A stretch of 64,000 bases of DNA from Mucilaginibacter ginsenosidivorax (GTDB taxonomy: Bacteria > Bacteroidota > Bacteroidia > Sphingobacteriales > Sphingobacteriaceae): the NCBI RefSeq assembly GCF_007971525.1, contig NZ_CP042437.1, positions 1,240,001 through 1,304,000 of the forward strand, read 5' to 3'. The stretch's first letter is position 1; every line of letters begins with the position of its first letter. The translations under genes were made by a program, and so were the position numbers. Shown one piece after another: positions 52,632 through 61,107 of the stretch. The notes beneath the pieces were generated by a model, which did no database searches, had not been told where the DNA came from, and saw only the letters and a program-made list of their open reading frames with translations.

Positions 52632-52709
52632 TTATAGTTAGTGTTTCAGGTACACACTATGCATGCATAGTAAAATCGGTGTTTAAACAGAATAGGGCTA
52701 TCTTTTTTA

Positions 52710-52919
52710 TTATTGGTTTTTTTCTATTTTTCTAAGCCTGCGGTCGATAGAGAACAGATAAATAGCCAGTCCTAAAAAAACGATCACGATAGTACACACT
52801 ACGACATATATTTTCCCCGAACTGCGCAACACGTCGGCCATTTCAACCGGACCATTTTGTTGTGCAAAAGCAGTAGCAAAGCTCAGCAACAACATTAACA
52901 TTAATGTTAACTTTTTCAT
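52710..52919 (-). CDS. ccmD: CcmD-like protein
   Basis: 69 residues: cleavable-looking N-terminal hydrophobic segment ending FAQ, then a second helix (VVVCTIVIVFLGLAIYLFSI) followed by the basic RRLRKIEK. The single-helix plus short basic coil layout is that of CcmD, which helps release heme-loaded CcmE from CcmC. The start ATG overlaps the stop of ccmC (TAATG), a classic coupled pair. The signal-like N-terminus is longer than in proteobacterial CcmD, but common in Bacteroidota. Confidence 0.75.
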   Translation of the reverse strand: MKKLTLMLMLLLSFATAFAQQNGPVEMADVLRSSGKIYVVVCTIVIVFLGLAIYLFSIDRRLRKIEKNQ

Positions 52920-53593
52920 TAATTTATTTGGTTCTTTTTATATTCAATTAAACGGATGCGGTACCGTACCGATGCTATCCAAACGCCCATGGCGCTCCAG
53001 GCAATAAAAGCCGGGTACAACACCATGCGCATACGGTTATCCATATCCAGCTTGCCAAAAGCTGGGTTACCGCCGTTGCCCGGGTGCAATGAATCGGTCA
53101 TCCTGGGCAGCACCATAATGAGCACGATCATGATTGGGAACGCGAAGATGTTATAAATAGCCGAAATTTTGGCCCGTTTTTGCTCCTCATCAATTGAGTT
53201 ACGCAACACCGAGTATGCACAGTACAGCAGGAACGCAATGGCCGCGCTGTTTTGCTTTGGATCGTTACTCCAGAAAGCACCCCAGGTGTACCTGGCCCAT
53301 AGCATACCGGTTATAAGCCCTATAACAAAAAAGAAAAGGCCCGTATTAGCGCTTTCTACGGCTATCAGGTCGTACTCCTCTTTACCTGTTTGCAGGTACT
53401 TGATGCTGTAATAAACCGATATGGTAAATACAGTGAACATGGCCATCCACATGGGTACGTGGAAATAAGTATTACGGATAGTTTCGTGCAGGATGGGCAT
53501 GGTTGGCACGCCAAGTAATAAGCCCGCAATAAGTGTGTAAACAATCACAATTACGGTTACTACCTTCCACCAGGTTTGATAAATAAACTTCAT
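52919..53593 (-). CDS. ccmC: cytochrome c maturation protein CcmC / CcsA family
   Basis: 224 residues, six membrane helices; presents heme to CcmE. The heme-handling motif is seen as LWARYTWGAFWSNDPKQNS (about residue 100), with conserved His in IRNTYFHVPMW and in the later periplasmic loop (SLHPGNGG). Overlaps ccmD by one base. ccmB and ccmA are not in the window. Confidence 0.9.
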   Translation of the reverse strand: MKFIYQTWWKVVTVIVIVYTLIAGLLLGVPTMPILHETIRNTYFHVPMWMAMFTVFTISVYYSIKYLQTGKEEYDLIAVESANTGLFFFVIGLITGMLWARYTWGAFWSNDPKQNSAAIAFLLYCAYSVLRNSIDEEQKRAKISAIYNIFAFPIMIVLIMVLPRMTDSLHPGNGGNPAFGKLDMDNRMRMVLYPAFIAWSAMGVWIASVRYRIRLIEYKKNQIN

Positions 53594-53622
53594 ATTATTC
53601 GGATGGGCAAAGGTAGAAAAAA

Positions 53623-53846
53623 ATGTTCATTGGTTCGCTGGTTCATTAGTTCATTGGTTCTTATTGGTTCATTGGTTCATTAGTTCATTGGTGGCATAGT
53701 TGACTACCGGAATAACTGGAGATAAATAGCCGCAAATAAAAATGCATTACCACTCTTATCAAACAAGTAAATAGCCGCCAAACACCAATGAACTAATGAA
53801 CCAGTGAACCAATGAACGTTTCGCCAGTGAACCAATGAACCAATTA
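53623..53846. repeat. inverted-repeat element with arms of TTCATTGG words
   Basis: Left arm 53623-53691 is built of GGTTCATT / AGTTCATT words; right arm about 53783-53846 is the reverse complement (CCAATGAACTAATGAACC words). The arms pair over most of their length around a loop of about 90 bp. The loop contains two copies of AAATAGCCGC. Same words as the hairpin at 1013-1078. Confidence 0.75.
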
Positions 53847-53904
53847 GATTTGATTTTGGTAAACTTCGGATTGAATTGCGCAAACCAGCCGTAATGTGGC
53901 GTGT

Positions 53905-53912
53905 TACCTTTG
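53905..53912 (+). promoter_or_regulatory. -7 box of the SDR gene
   Basis: TACCTTTG, an exact TAnnTTTG match, 24 bp before the ATG at 53936. The nearest upstream TTG (53876) is at 26 bp, longer than the usual spacer. Confidence 0.45.
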
Positions 53913-53935
53913 TGCTGTTAAATTAAAACACACAA

Positions 53936-54700
53936 ATGGAACCAATAAATAAAATAGCCCTTATTACCGGCGGCAGCCGTGGTTTGGGTAAAAACATGGC
54001 TTTTGCCCTTGCCAAAAAAGGCATCAACGTAATAATTACCTATCATAGCAAACAAGATGAAGCACAGGCCGTAGTGACCGAAGCCGAAAACCTGGGCGTT
54101 AAAGCCGCTGCCCTGCAATTAGATGCCGGCGATGTTAAAACCTTCGATAGCTTTTTTGATCAATTGAAAATGGTTTTAACGGATAAGTTTAACACCGCCA
54201 ATTTCGATTTTTTGATTAACAATGCCGGAATTGGTATACATGCCCCCTTTGCCAATACTACCGAGCAAGACTTTGACTTGCTGGTTAACGTACACTTAAA
54301 AGGTGTTTTCTTTTTAACCCAAAAAGCGTTGCCGCTGATAAACGATGGCGGCCGGATTATTAACCTATCAAGCGGGCTGGCACGTTTTAGTAACCCTGGA
54401 TATGCTGCTTACGCAGCTATGAAAGGCGCTATTGAGGTATTAACCCGTTACCAGGCCAAAGAACTGGGTGCCCGCGGCATAGCGGTAAATACGGTGGCCC
54501 CTGGTGCCATTGAAACCGATTTTGGAGGCGGCGTGGTACGCGACAACGAGCAGGTAAACAAGATGATTGCCGGTGTAACAGCCCTTGGCCGTGTTGGCGT
54601 ACCCGACGATATTGGCGGCGTAGTGGCGTTTTTGTGCACAGAGGATGCACGTTGGATAAATGCCCAACGCATCGAGATATCGGGCGGCATGAACGTTTAA
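53936..54700 (+). CDS. short-chain dehydrogenase/reductase (classical SDR)
   Basis: A 254-residue NAD(P)-dependent oxidoreductase. Cofactor motif ITGGSRGLGKNMA (TGxxxGxG), NNAGIGI, Ser in INLSSGLARF and the catalytic YAAMK (about residues 155-160). The C-terminal VAFLCTEDARWINAQRIEISGG is usual. Basic residues after the glycine motif suggest NADPH, weakly. Substrate unknown. It is divergent from ccmC and followed by a terminator; the AraC regulator facing it is a possible controller. Confidence 0.9.
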   Translation: MEPINKIALITGGSRGLGKNMAFALAKKGINVIITYHSKQDEAQAVVTEAENLGVKAAALQLDAGDVKTFDSFFDQLKMVLTDKFNTANFDFLINNAGIGIHAPFANTTEQDFDLLVNVHLKGVFFLTQKALPLINDGGRIINLSSGLARFSNPGYAAYAAMKGAIEVLTRYQAKELGARGIAVNTVAPGAIETDFGGGVVRDNEQVNKMIAGVTALGRVGVPDDIGGVVAFLCTEDARWINAQRIEISGGMNV

Positions 54701-54723
54701 TGTGATTTTACTATCACACAAAA

Positions 54724-54751
54724 AAACTCCCGGTTGGCCGCCGGGAGTTTT
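54724..54751 (+). terminator. terminator after the SDR gene
   Basis: Stem AAACTCCCGG with CCGGGAGTTT, 7-nt loop, flanked by A and T tracts. It faces both the SDR gene and the convergent AraC gene. Confidence 0.8.
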
Positions 54752-54909
54752 CAAACAAAAATTCAAACCAATAAATAACTAACCTTTTACACCTTTTTGT
54801 ACGTGAACTAAAATGTAATAGTTGCGCCAAAACACATATTTTTTATTTATTTAAATAACTCAATACAAATTAATTACAAAAACGCGCCTTTACCTTGCGA
54901 AAGCATGGT

Positions 54910-55725
54910 TTAAACTTTGGAAGGCGCTACTCCAAAGGCTTTTTTAAACGCAAAGGAGAAGTGCGAGAGATCTTCAAAACCCAGTTCAAGATAAACTTCA
55001 GACGGGGCCTGTTTTTTCTGTTTTATCAGGTAGTGGGCCTGCTGCAGCCTACGCTGCTGTAACCATTTGCCGGGGGTAGTATGAAACGTTTTTTCAAAAT
55101 CGCGTTTAAACGTTGCCAGGCTACGCCCTGTAAGGTAAGCAAAGCGTTTTAGCTCCACATTAAACTGGTAATTTTTGTTCATAAAGCCTTCCAGGTCTAT
55201 TTTACCAGGTTCGCTGAAATCAAACAGCACATCTTTAAGTTCGGGATTGCCCTGCAATAATATCAGTATGGCTTCACGCAGTTTTAAACGCTGTAACTCA
55301 TTGCTGATGGTATGCCCGCTTTGCTGGTAAGGCAACAGCGATTCCATAAAGCTTTTATATAAGCCATTAGGCTTTAAAGCGATAAAGGGCCCATCGGTAT
55401 CATGTTTTTCAGATTTCAGGCCGTACTCCATACTAAAGTTACGCAAAGTTTGCTGATCGAGATAGATGGATAAAGCCCTGTACTCGCCATTGGGCGGTGG
55501 CGACTTAATAAATTTAATGAGGTGATTTCGTTTACTTAACCTAAAATCGCCTTCTTTAACATGATAGGTATGCTCCCCGTCGGTTATCTGGATTGAGCCA
55601 GCTATCTGGTAGCTAAACACATGCTCGGGCACAAACTGCTCGCCCTCCCTGCTTCTGGTAATGTAGCAGGAATGCTTTATTTGTTGTAAAATGGGTTCCT
55701 TATCCTGTTTAAGCATATCATTCAA
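54910..55725 (-). CDS. AraC-family transcriptional regulator
   Basis: 271 residues. N-terminal AraC-type sensing domain (VFSYQIAGSIQITDGEHTYHVKEGDF) and C-terminal double helix-turn-helix (LTGRSLATFKRDFEKTFHTTPGKWLQQRRL; ELGFEDLSHFSFAFKKAFGVAPS). It lies between two SDR genes, 57 bp downstream of the one at 55783 on the same strand. This arrangement (AraC next to an SDR) is common, and the SDR is then often the target. Possible starts at codons 1 and 4 (both Met). Confidence 0.88.
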   Translation of the reverse strand: MNDMLKQDKEPILQQIKHSCYITRSREGEQFVPEHVFSYQIAGSIQITDGEHTYHVKEGDFRLSKRNHLIKFIKSPPPNGEYRALSIYLDQQTLRNFSMEYGLKSEKHDTDGPFIALKPNGLYKSFMESLLPYQQSGHTISNELQRLKLREAILILLQGNPELKDVLFDFSEPGKIDLEGFMNKNYQFNVELKRFAYLTGRSLATFKRDFEKTFHTTPGKWLQQRRLQQAHYLIKQKKQAPSEVYLELGFEDLSHFSFAFKKAFGVAPSKV

Positions 55726-55782
55726 ATTTACAATAATAGCCGCGCCTGTAAAATAAACCTGCGCAGCTATTATTCCTGATGA

Positions 55783-56667
55783 TTATTTTTTGAGCGTGAG
55801 GTATGCTTTTCCCTGTTCCGATTCAAAAAAATTCTCCGCTTCATCATGATCGGTTGAAATACTTAAGGAGGCCCATTTTTCAAGCTCGGCCATTTTTGCG
55901 GTGTCGGATGCTTTTACAATAGCTAAACCTTCGCTGCCCAATATCAAATGCAGTGGCGGCTGCGGATTATCAACAATGTCAAGCATTACTTTTGCTGCCT
56001 TATCAGGGTCGCCAACCGGTTTAAAATTGCCGCTTTTGAAAAAGGTGGCCCTTTTTTCGACCGTAGCCTCGTATCCTTCAATTGATTTTGCATAAGTCAT
56101 CGAGTCGCCGGCCCAATCTGTTCGGAAACCACCCGGCTCAATCACAATCACTTTGATACCCAATGGGGCCACTTCCTGTGCAAGGCCTTCGCTAAAACCG
56201 CTTAGCCCAAACTTTGCTGCCTGGTAAATAGTTACACCACCGCTGCCTACCCTGCCGCCAATGGAGCTGATTTGCAAAATATGCCCCGACCGCTGTTTAC
56301 GCATATAAGGCAACGCTGCGCGGGTAATTGCTATAGGTGCCCACAAATTGGTATCAAGCTGGCTATGCACCTGCTCATCCGTATAAGCTTCGGCAGCACC
56401 GGTAATACCGAAGCCTGCATTGTTTACCAATACATCTATGCGGCCAAAATGCTGTATGGTACTTTCAATAGCCTCGGTTATTTGTTGCTGGCTTGTTACA
56501 TCCAGCTGAATGGGGAGCACCTGGTCGGGGTATTTATCTATAAAATCCTGAAGTTGTTCGGGGTTACGGGCTGTAGCGGCTACTTTATCGCCTTTGGCTA
56601 ATACTGCTGCTGTGAGGCTGCGTCCCAATCCGCGGGAACTGCCTGTTATAAACCATATTTTTTCCAT
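55783..56667 (-). CDS. short-chain dehydrogenase/reductase
   Basis: 294 residues from ATG 56667 (MEKIWFITGSSRGLGRS). TGSSRGLG cofactor motif, VNNAGFGITG, QISSIGGRVG and the catalytic YQAAK are intact. The extended C-terminus (about 270-294) is typical of the 17-beta-HSD-like or 'oxidoreductase' SDR branch. The frame is open 37 codons further upstream, but the family begins at this Met. Probably co-transcribed with the AraC gene. Confidence 0.9.
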   Translation of the reverse strand: MEKIWFITGSSRGLGRSLTAAVLAKGDKVAATARNPEQLQDFIDKYPDQVLPIQLDVTSQQQITEAIESTIQHFGRIDVLVNNAGFGITGAAEAYTDEQVHSQLDTNLWAPIAITRAALPYMRKQRSGHILQISSIGGRVGSGGVTIYQAAKFGLSGFSEGLAQEVAPLGIKVIVIEPGGFRTDWAGDSMTYAKSIEGYEATVEKRATFFKSGNFKPVGDPDKAAKVMLDIVDNPQPPLHLILGSEGLAIVKASDTAKMAELEKWASLSISTDHDEAENFFESEQGKAYLTLKK

Positions 56668-56831
56668 GTCTCTTTTTATTTGTTTGTTAATACAAATATC
56701 GGGAGAACACCGGGGCTCCATTTTGTTGTAAAGCTCAAACTGCTTTGTTGAAAAGTGCAGAATGTCCGGGCGTATCAAATCTGCAAAAATTGCCAGTTGA
56801 TCAAAATAGCTGTTGAATGAAACTTGTGATC

Positions 56832-57581
56832 CTATTTTTTTAAACAGGCAACCACACCTTCAATCACCCTTTTTGTTTCCTCCGGGTCGCGCACCTGTAT
56901 ACAATCGGCGCCGGTAGTGCGGGCAGGGTAATCGTTACCACCTTTAAACAAGGCATCGCCTATAAACAGCATTTGGCTAATAGGTATTTTTAGCATATCG
57001 CGCAGCTTGTGCATTCCATAGGCTTTATCTATTCCGGGTTTGGTAACATCAATGGAGGTGGCGCCACCCAGGTTTACGGCAAAATCCGGGATCAGCTTAT
57101 CCAGCATAGTTTTAATTTTTTTGCGCTTTTTAAAATCGGGGTCCCATGCTTTTTTAGGCTCGAGCGGAGCTTTTTGACCCAGGGCCGAAAAAGTGATCTG
57201 GCTGTCTCGGTCCTCCACCTGATCGCCCCAAATCTTTTCGGCCTTAAAACCCGATTTTTCAACGGCTTCGTTCAGCGAAGTAATGATCTTTTTCTTTTCG
57301 CCAGCAGTAAAATCTTCTGAATATATCTTTCTCCAACCAGCGGGCTTGTATTGATAAAACTTGGTACCGCAGGTAGGCAAGATGGAAAGCTTTGCCAGTT
57401 TTGTACCTTTAGGCAGGTGGGCAATAACCTGTTTTTCAAACTGGGGCCAGTCGCCACCAGATATAATGGCAACTTTGGCCACATCCAGTAGTGCCGAAAA
57501 TAATTTGGCCATTTCGGTATCTATTGCTGCCTTACTTTCGGCAAGAGTTCCATCCAGGTCAAAAACAATTAGTTTTTTCAT
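56832..57581 (-). CDS. HAD-IIB phosphatase, phosphomannomutase-like
   Basis: 249 residues. HAD motif I is VFDLDGTLAESKA at the very N-terminus; motif II IISGGDW; motif IV MLFIGDALFKGGNDY. The cap domain carries VEDRDSQITFSALGQKAPLE, a stretch shared with eukaryotic-type phosphomannomutases and their HAD-IIB relatives. Sugar-phosphate phosphatase or mutase activity are both possible. Single gene with a terminator region upstream. Confidence 0.82.
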   Translation of the reverse strand: MKKLIVFDLDGTLAESKAAIDTEMAKLFSALLDVAKVAIISGGDWPQFEKQVIAHLPKGTKLAKLSILPTCGTKFYQYKPAGWRKIYSEDFTAGEKKKIITSLNEAVEKSGFKAEKIWGDQVEDRDSQITFSALGQKAPLEPKKAWDPDFKKRKKIKTMLDKLIPDFAVNLGGATSIDVTKPGIDKAYGMHKLRDMLKIPISQMLFIGDALFKGGNDYPARTTGADCIQVRDPEETKRVIEGVVACLKK

Positions 57582-57654
57582 GATGGTTAAGCAACAGGCA
57601 GAACGGTTGTTTGGTTTGTGACGATTTTTGGTATTATTTGACTTGCATACCAGT

Positions 57655-57703
57655 AAAAAGAAATCGCCATTACATTATACTTAAATGGCGATTTCTTTTT
57701 TGT
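57655..57703. terminator. strong bidirectional terminator
   Basis: Stem AAAAAGAAATCGCCATT with AAATGGCGATTTCTTTTTT (16-17 bp, one mismatch), loop of about 11 nt. It ends the phosphonatase-like gene on the minus strand just 7 bp after its stop. Confidence 0.85.
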
Positions 57704-57709
57704 TGATGA

Positions 57710-58390
57710 CTACTCAACCGCATCCACCAATGGCAACAATTCCAATAAATCATTAATAATCCCCTCTGGGTTGGCCGATTGCAATTGCTCCAAAGTATGC
57801 GCACCCGTGGTAATACCAACATTGAGTAAGCAGCCTGCGTTACGGCCCTCTTCGATATCAATGATTGAATCGCCAACTTTCGCTACTTCTGCACCGTCAG
57901 TTATGCCAAAATGCTCCATAGCAAACAGGATCATATCCGGGTTGGGGCGATTTTTATCTACATCGGTAGCAGTAACCAGCAGGTCAAACTCTACACCTTC
58001 TTCCCAGCCTAATTTGTTAACCAACGATTCTGCAGTTTCACGGTTATAACCGGTATTTAAAACTACAATAATGTCCCTTTCAGCTAATGCGCCAAATAAA
58101 TCTGTAGCATTAGGTTGCGGTAATACTTCCAGCGAGGCATAAGCATCGGCCAGTTGTACAATAAAGTTGGCGTAAATGCTATCAACCAATGCTTCATCAT
58201 CCTTACCTGCATACACCTGCAAAATACTTTTTATTGCCTGCCGTTTTTCTTTACCTGCACCTTGCGCCAATACCTCATCAAGGCTAAAGTTATAGCCAGC
58301 CTCGTTTATAGCTGTGCGAAGCGTTTTGTATACTACGTTATTCTCATCAACTGTAGTACCGGCCATATCAAAAACAACCATTTTTATCAT
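57710..58390 (-). CDS. phosphonatase-like HAD hydrolase
   Basis: 226 residues. Motif I is VFDMAGTTVDE, the D-M-A-G-T-T form of phosphonoacetaldehyde hydrolase, though the catalytic cap lysine of true PhnX is not obvious. Motif IV is KVGDSIIDIEEG. NTGYNRETAESLV and TATDVDKNRPNPDMI match the phosphonatase-like group (from memory TIGR03351), found with phosphonate-catabolism genes. The zinc dehydrogenase gene is 81 bp upstream and the DUF5690 transporter gene before that; together they form one directional set. Confidence 0.82.
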   Translation of the reverse strand: MIKMVVFDMAGTTVDENNVVYKTLRTAINEAGYNFSLDEVLAQGAGKEKRQAIKSILQVYAGKDDEALVDSIYANFIVQLADAYASLEVLPQPNATDLFGALAERDIIVVLNTGYNRETAESLVNKLGWEEGVEFDLLVTATDVDKNRPNPDMILFAMEHFGITDGAEVAKVGDSIIDIEEGRNAGCLLNVGITTGAHTLEQLQSANPEGIINDLLELLPLVDAVE

Positions 58391-58471
58391 ATCATTCTAT
58401 TTTTTATCTGTTTGTAAATTATCTTTTCCAATTCTTCCCTATGCATACACCCCCATTTCCTTTAACGGGTG

Positions 58472-59566
58472 TTAATCGCCAATCTTTATCCCCACGCGTA
58501 CCGGTTTACTGTCGCTGGCAAAGGTAAAGGCTTCTGATACCTCATCCAAAGTATATTCCTTTTCAATCAGCGCCTCAAAAGGGTATTTGGTGTAATTGTT
58601 TTCTATAAATGCTGTCGCATTTACAAAATCCTCATAATTATAATTATGCAAGCCCCTTATTTGTAAAACCTTGCGTACAACCTTTTGCGCATCTACTTGC
58701 ACGGGCTTGGCAGGAAACACGGCCCCTATCCATACGGCTACACCGCCCAGGGCCAGCGAATCGATACCTGCCAGCATCGCCTTCGGGCTGCCGGTCATAT
58801 CAAAAACAACATCAACCTCGGGCCATGGCAGGGCTATAGCATCGTCAGCCGGCGAAATGTAGTTTTCATCGGCGCCAAATCTTTCACCCCAGTGCAAGCG
58901 CGACTCATCGTTATCAGTTAAACCAATCCATGACGCACCTGCTTCATGACACATCGAAACACACGAAAGGCCCAATAAGCCCGCGCCAAAAACAAGTACC
59001 CTTTTACCGGCAATATCCCCCGCAATCCTAAGTGCTCCGGTAACCGTTGCATGGGCGCAACTAATGGTAGCGGCCACCTGCACGGGAATGTCGGCCGAAA
59101 TTTTGATAAGCGCTGTATTAGCGTGCAGCACGCAATAGCTGGCCAGGCCGCCGTTAAATACATCGTTACCGCTGGCCAGTGCATGGCCGTATTTAAACAA
59201 CAGGTCACTTTTTTGGGGCATATCGGACCTTGGCGCGGTTACATCAGCAGGTACCGAAAATATAGACCAGGTAACCCTATCCCCTGCTTTAATATCATCG
59301 CCCCTGAAATCTTTCGCCGGATGTGCCGGATCGATCCAAAGTATCTCGCCTACAATTTCGTGCCCTAAAACTACCTGTGCCGGCTCAATACGGCGCCCGC
59401 AATAGGTATGTATGTCGCTGCCACAAAGTGTGGTGTAAAGGTTTCTTACCAATATTTCGCCAGATTTAATAGCCGGCAATTCTCTTTCTATAAATTCAAA
59501 TGGCAGGCCGGCACCGTTAAATACCACCGCCTTGCCAACCGGGAACTGGGGCAATTTGTTGTTCAT
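58472..59566 (-). CDS. zinc-dependent alcohol dehydrogenase, phosphonate-catabolism type
   Basis: 364 residues. GroES-like domain with zinc ligand Cys in LCGSDIHTYCG and GHEIVGEI; Rossmann domain with VFGAGLLGLS (about 205). The loop that carries the structural zinc in most relatives lacks the four-Cys cluster. The pattern of the N- and C-terminus fits the group proposed for phosphonate catabolism (from memory TIGR03366). The ATG at 59566 lies within the end of the DUF5690 gene, giving a 50-bp overlap; a GTG at 59527 would remove most of it but loses conserved residues. Confidence 0.8.
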   Translation of the reverse strand: MNNKLPQFPVGKAVVFNGAGLPFEFIERELPAIKSGEILVRNLYTTLCGSDIHTYCGRRIEPAQVVLGHEIVGEILWIDPAHPAKDFRGDDIKAGDRVTWSIFSVPADVTAPRSDMPQKSDLLFKYGHALASGNDVFNGGLASYCVLHANTALIKISADIPVQVAATISCAHATVTGALRIAGDIAGKRVLVFGAGLLGLSCVSMCHEAGASWIGLTDNDESRLHWGERFGADENYISPADDAIALPWPEVDVVFDMTGSPKAMLAGIDSLALGGVAVWIGAVFPAKPVQVDAQKVVRKVLQIRGLHNYNYEDFVNATAFIENNYTKYPFEALIEKEYTLDEVSEAFTFASDSKPVRVGIKIGD

Positions 59567-60824
59567 TACTTTTTAACTTTATTTTAAAATACCAATGGCA
59601 AAATAGTATAATAAGCACTCCGGCAATTCCCAGGGCAATACATATCTTTACAAAAATGAATAATATCGAATCGGCAGATGGCGTAAAATATCTTAAAAAC
59701 ATGAGCATAATATAGCCCGTATACCCAACCGAATCAACAATGTACATCAGGAAGCCAACATTTGCACGCTCTTTGGTAACGGCTATCAGGCGCTCAAATA
59801 CGATGGAATGTATGGCCACATAAGGCATATAAACACCCAGGCCCAACAGCACCATAAACCGGAACGCTCCCAAACCATGGCTTAAGCCCCAAATAGCAGT
59901 CAACAAAATAACAAACCCCGCAAGACTAATAAAAAGCGAAAACCGGAACGCTTTATAATGATTGTGAATAAAAACCGCAAAACTAGTGATAACTATAACA
60001 GCGAAAGAAACCAACAACTCCGATTGGGTGAAAGTAACCGGTGTTTGATGAAAGCCCAGCCCGGTCCATAATTCGGGTGCAAAATCGGCGCGTACACTGC
60101 GTAGTAAGGTTACAAATAAGTAAACCGTTATTATGCCGATAAGCCCCGGAGCGTATTTTATAAAAAAGTCGCGCCTGTCCTTACTGCACATTGGCTCTCT
60201 TGCCGATCGGGCGGCAATATCATCAGCCGATGGCAAGGGTATGAATGACAGCATGCCTATAAAAACCAGCGTAGGCACTGCAAACAGCAGGCCGGCAAAA
60301 AAAGGCATCCAGCTTTCGGTAACCCCATAACCCAACAACATTGTGCCTACCGATTTAGATACCCCATCAGATACTATAAAACTGGCACACAGCCCGGCAA
60401 TTAAAAACTCAGTATGCTTGCGGCCTTCTAAAAAACCCAGCACCAGGCCAAATATCACCCCAAGGGATAAACCGTTCAGCAACAAACAAATTATATTCCA
60501 GGGACGTGGCACAATGCCAAAGAGCAGCAACATCAGCTCGGCAAAACATATGAAGCTCAAAATGGCCCGGATACGTTGATGTGGTTTTATTTCGGATATA
60601 ATTTTTATCCCTAACCATTTGGCAATAACATAACCTATGGTTTGTGCAATAATGAGCAGGAATTTATAGTTAATCCCCCAAAACATGGCATCGGCATAGG
60701 TAGCCGCGGTATAGGGTTTACGAAAGCCGTACATGCAAAAATAAGTACCAAACGCTGCCACCAACGCCCATGCTGGACTCGAAATTATTTTTTGCAGACG
60801 AACTGAAAAATTACGTTGATGCAT
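59517..60824 (-). CDS. DUF5690-family MFS-like transporter
   Basis: About 435 residues with 12 predicted membrane helices, MFS-like. The N-terminal MYGFRKPYTAATY resembles the sugar-phosphate antiporter (GlpT/UhpT) signature region, consistent with uptake of an organophosphate or phosphonate. I start at ATG 60824 (MHQRNFSVRL); an upstream ATG at 60851 adds 9 residues. DUF5690 proteins co-occur with phosphonate-related genes in Bacteroidota, as here. The 3' end overlaps the dehydrogenase gene by 50 bp. Confidence 0.8.
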   Translation of the reverse strand: MHQRNFSVRLQKIISSPAWALVAAFGTYFCMYGFRKPYTAATYADAMFWGINYKFLLIIAQTIGYVIAKWLGIKIISEIKPHQRIRAILSFICFAELMLLLFGIVPRPWNIICLLLNGLSLGVIFGLVLGFLEGRKHTEFLIAGLCASFIVSDGVSKSVGTMLLGYGVTESWMPFFAGLLFAVPTLVFIGMLSFIPLPSADDIAARSAREPMCSKDRRDFFIKYAPGLIGIITVYLFVTLLRSVRADFAPELWTGLGFHQTPVTFTQSELLVSFAVIVITSFAVFIHNHYKAFRFSLFISLAGFVILLTAIWGLSHGLGAFRFMVLLGLGVYMPYVAIHSIVFERLIAVTKERANVGFLMYIVDSVGYTGYIMLMFLRYFTPSADSILFIFVKICIALGIAGVLIILFCHWYFKIKLKSNEQQIAPVPGWQGGGI

Positions 60825-61107
60825 AACTGGTTGCAGAAATTGCTTTTGCATCGGATCATAGTGCAGCCGAATAAACCAAACTGATTACAGCCCCTTATAA
60901 AACAATCAAACTATTAATAAACGCCAAATATAAGGTGGCTAAATGGGTAGCCTGTGCTTACTGCTTTATCAAATTGTTATTTAATTGTTAGGGATCAATA
61001 AGTTCAGCAAATGTATCCAACCGGTTTCTGTGCATATTATTATCTGTTCGGGAAGTTCGCCCCAGTGAAAATTTATTTCTATTTTAGTGGTTTACCATTC
61101 CTATAAG

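Noticed and set aside
56668..56778. 37-codon extension of the SDR
   Set aside because: The family begins at MEKIWFITGSSRG; the upstream codons are non-conserved in character.
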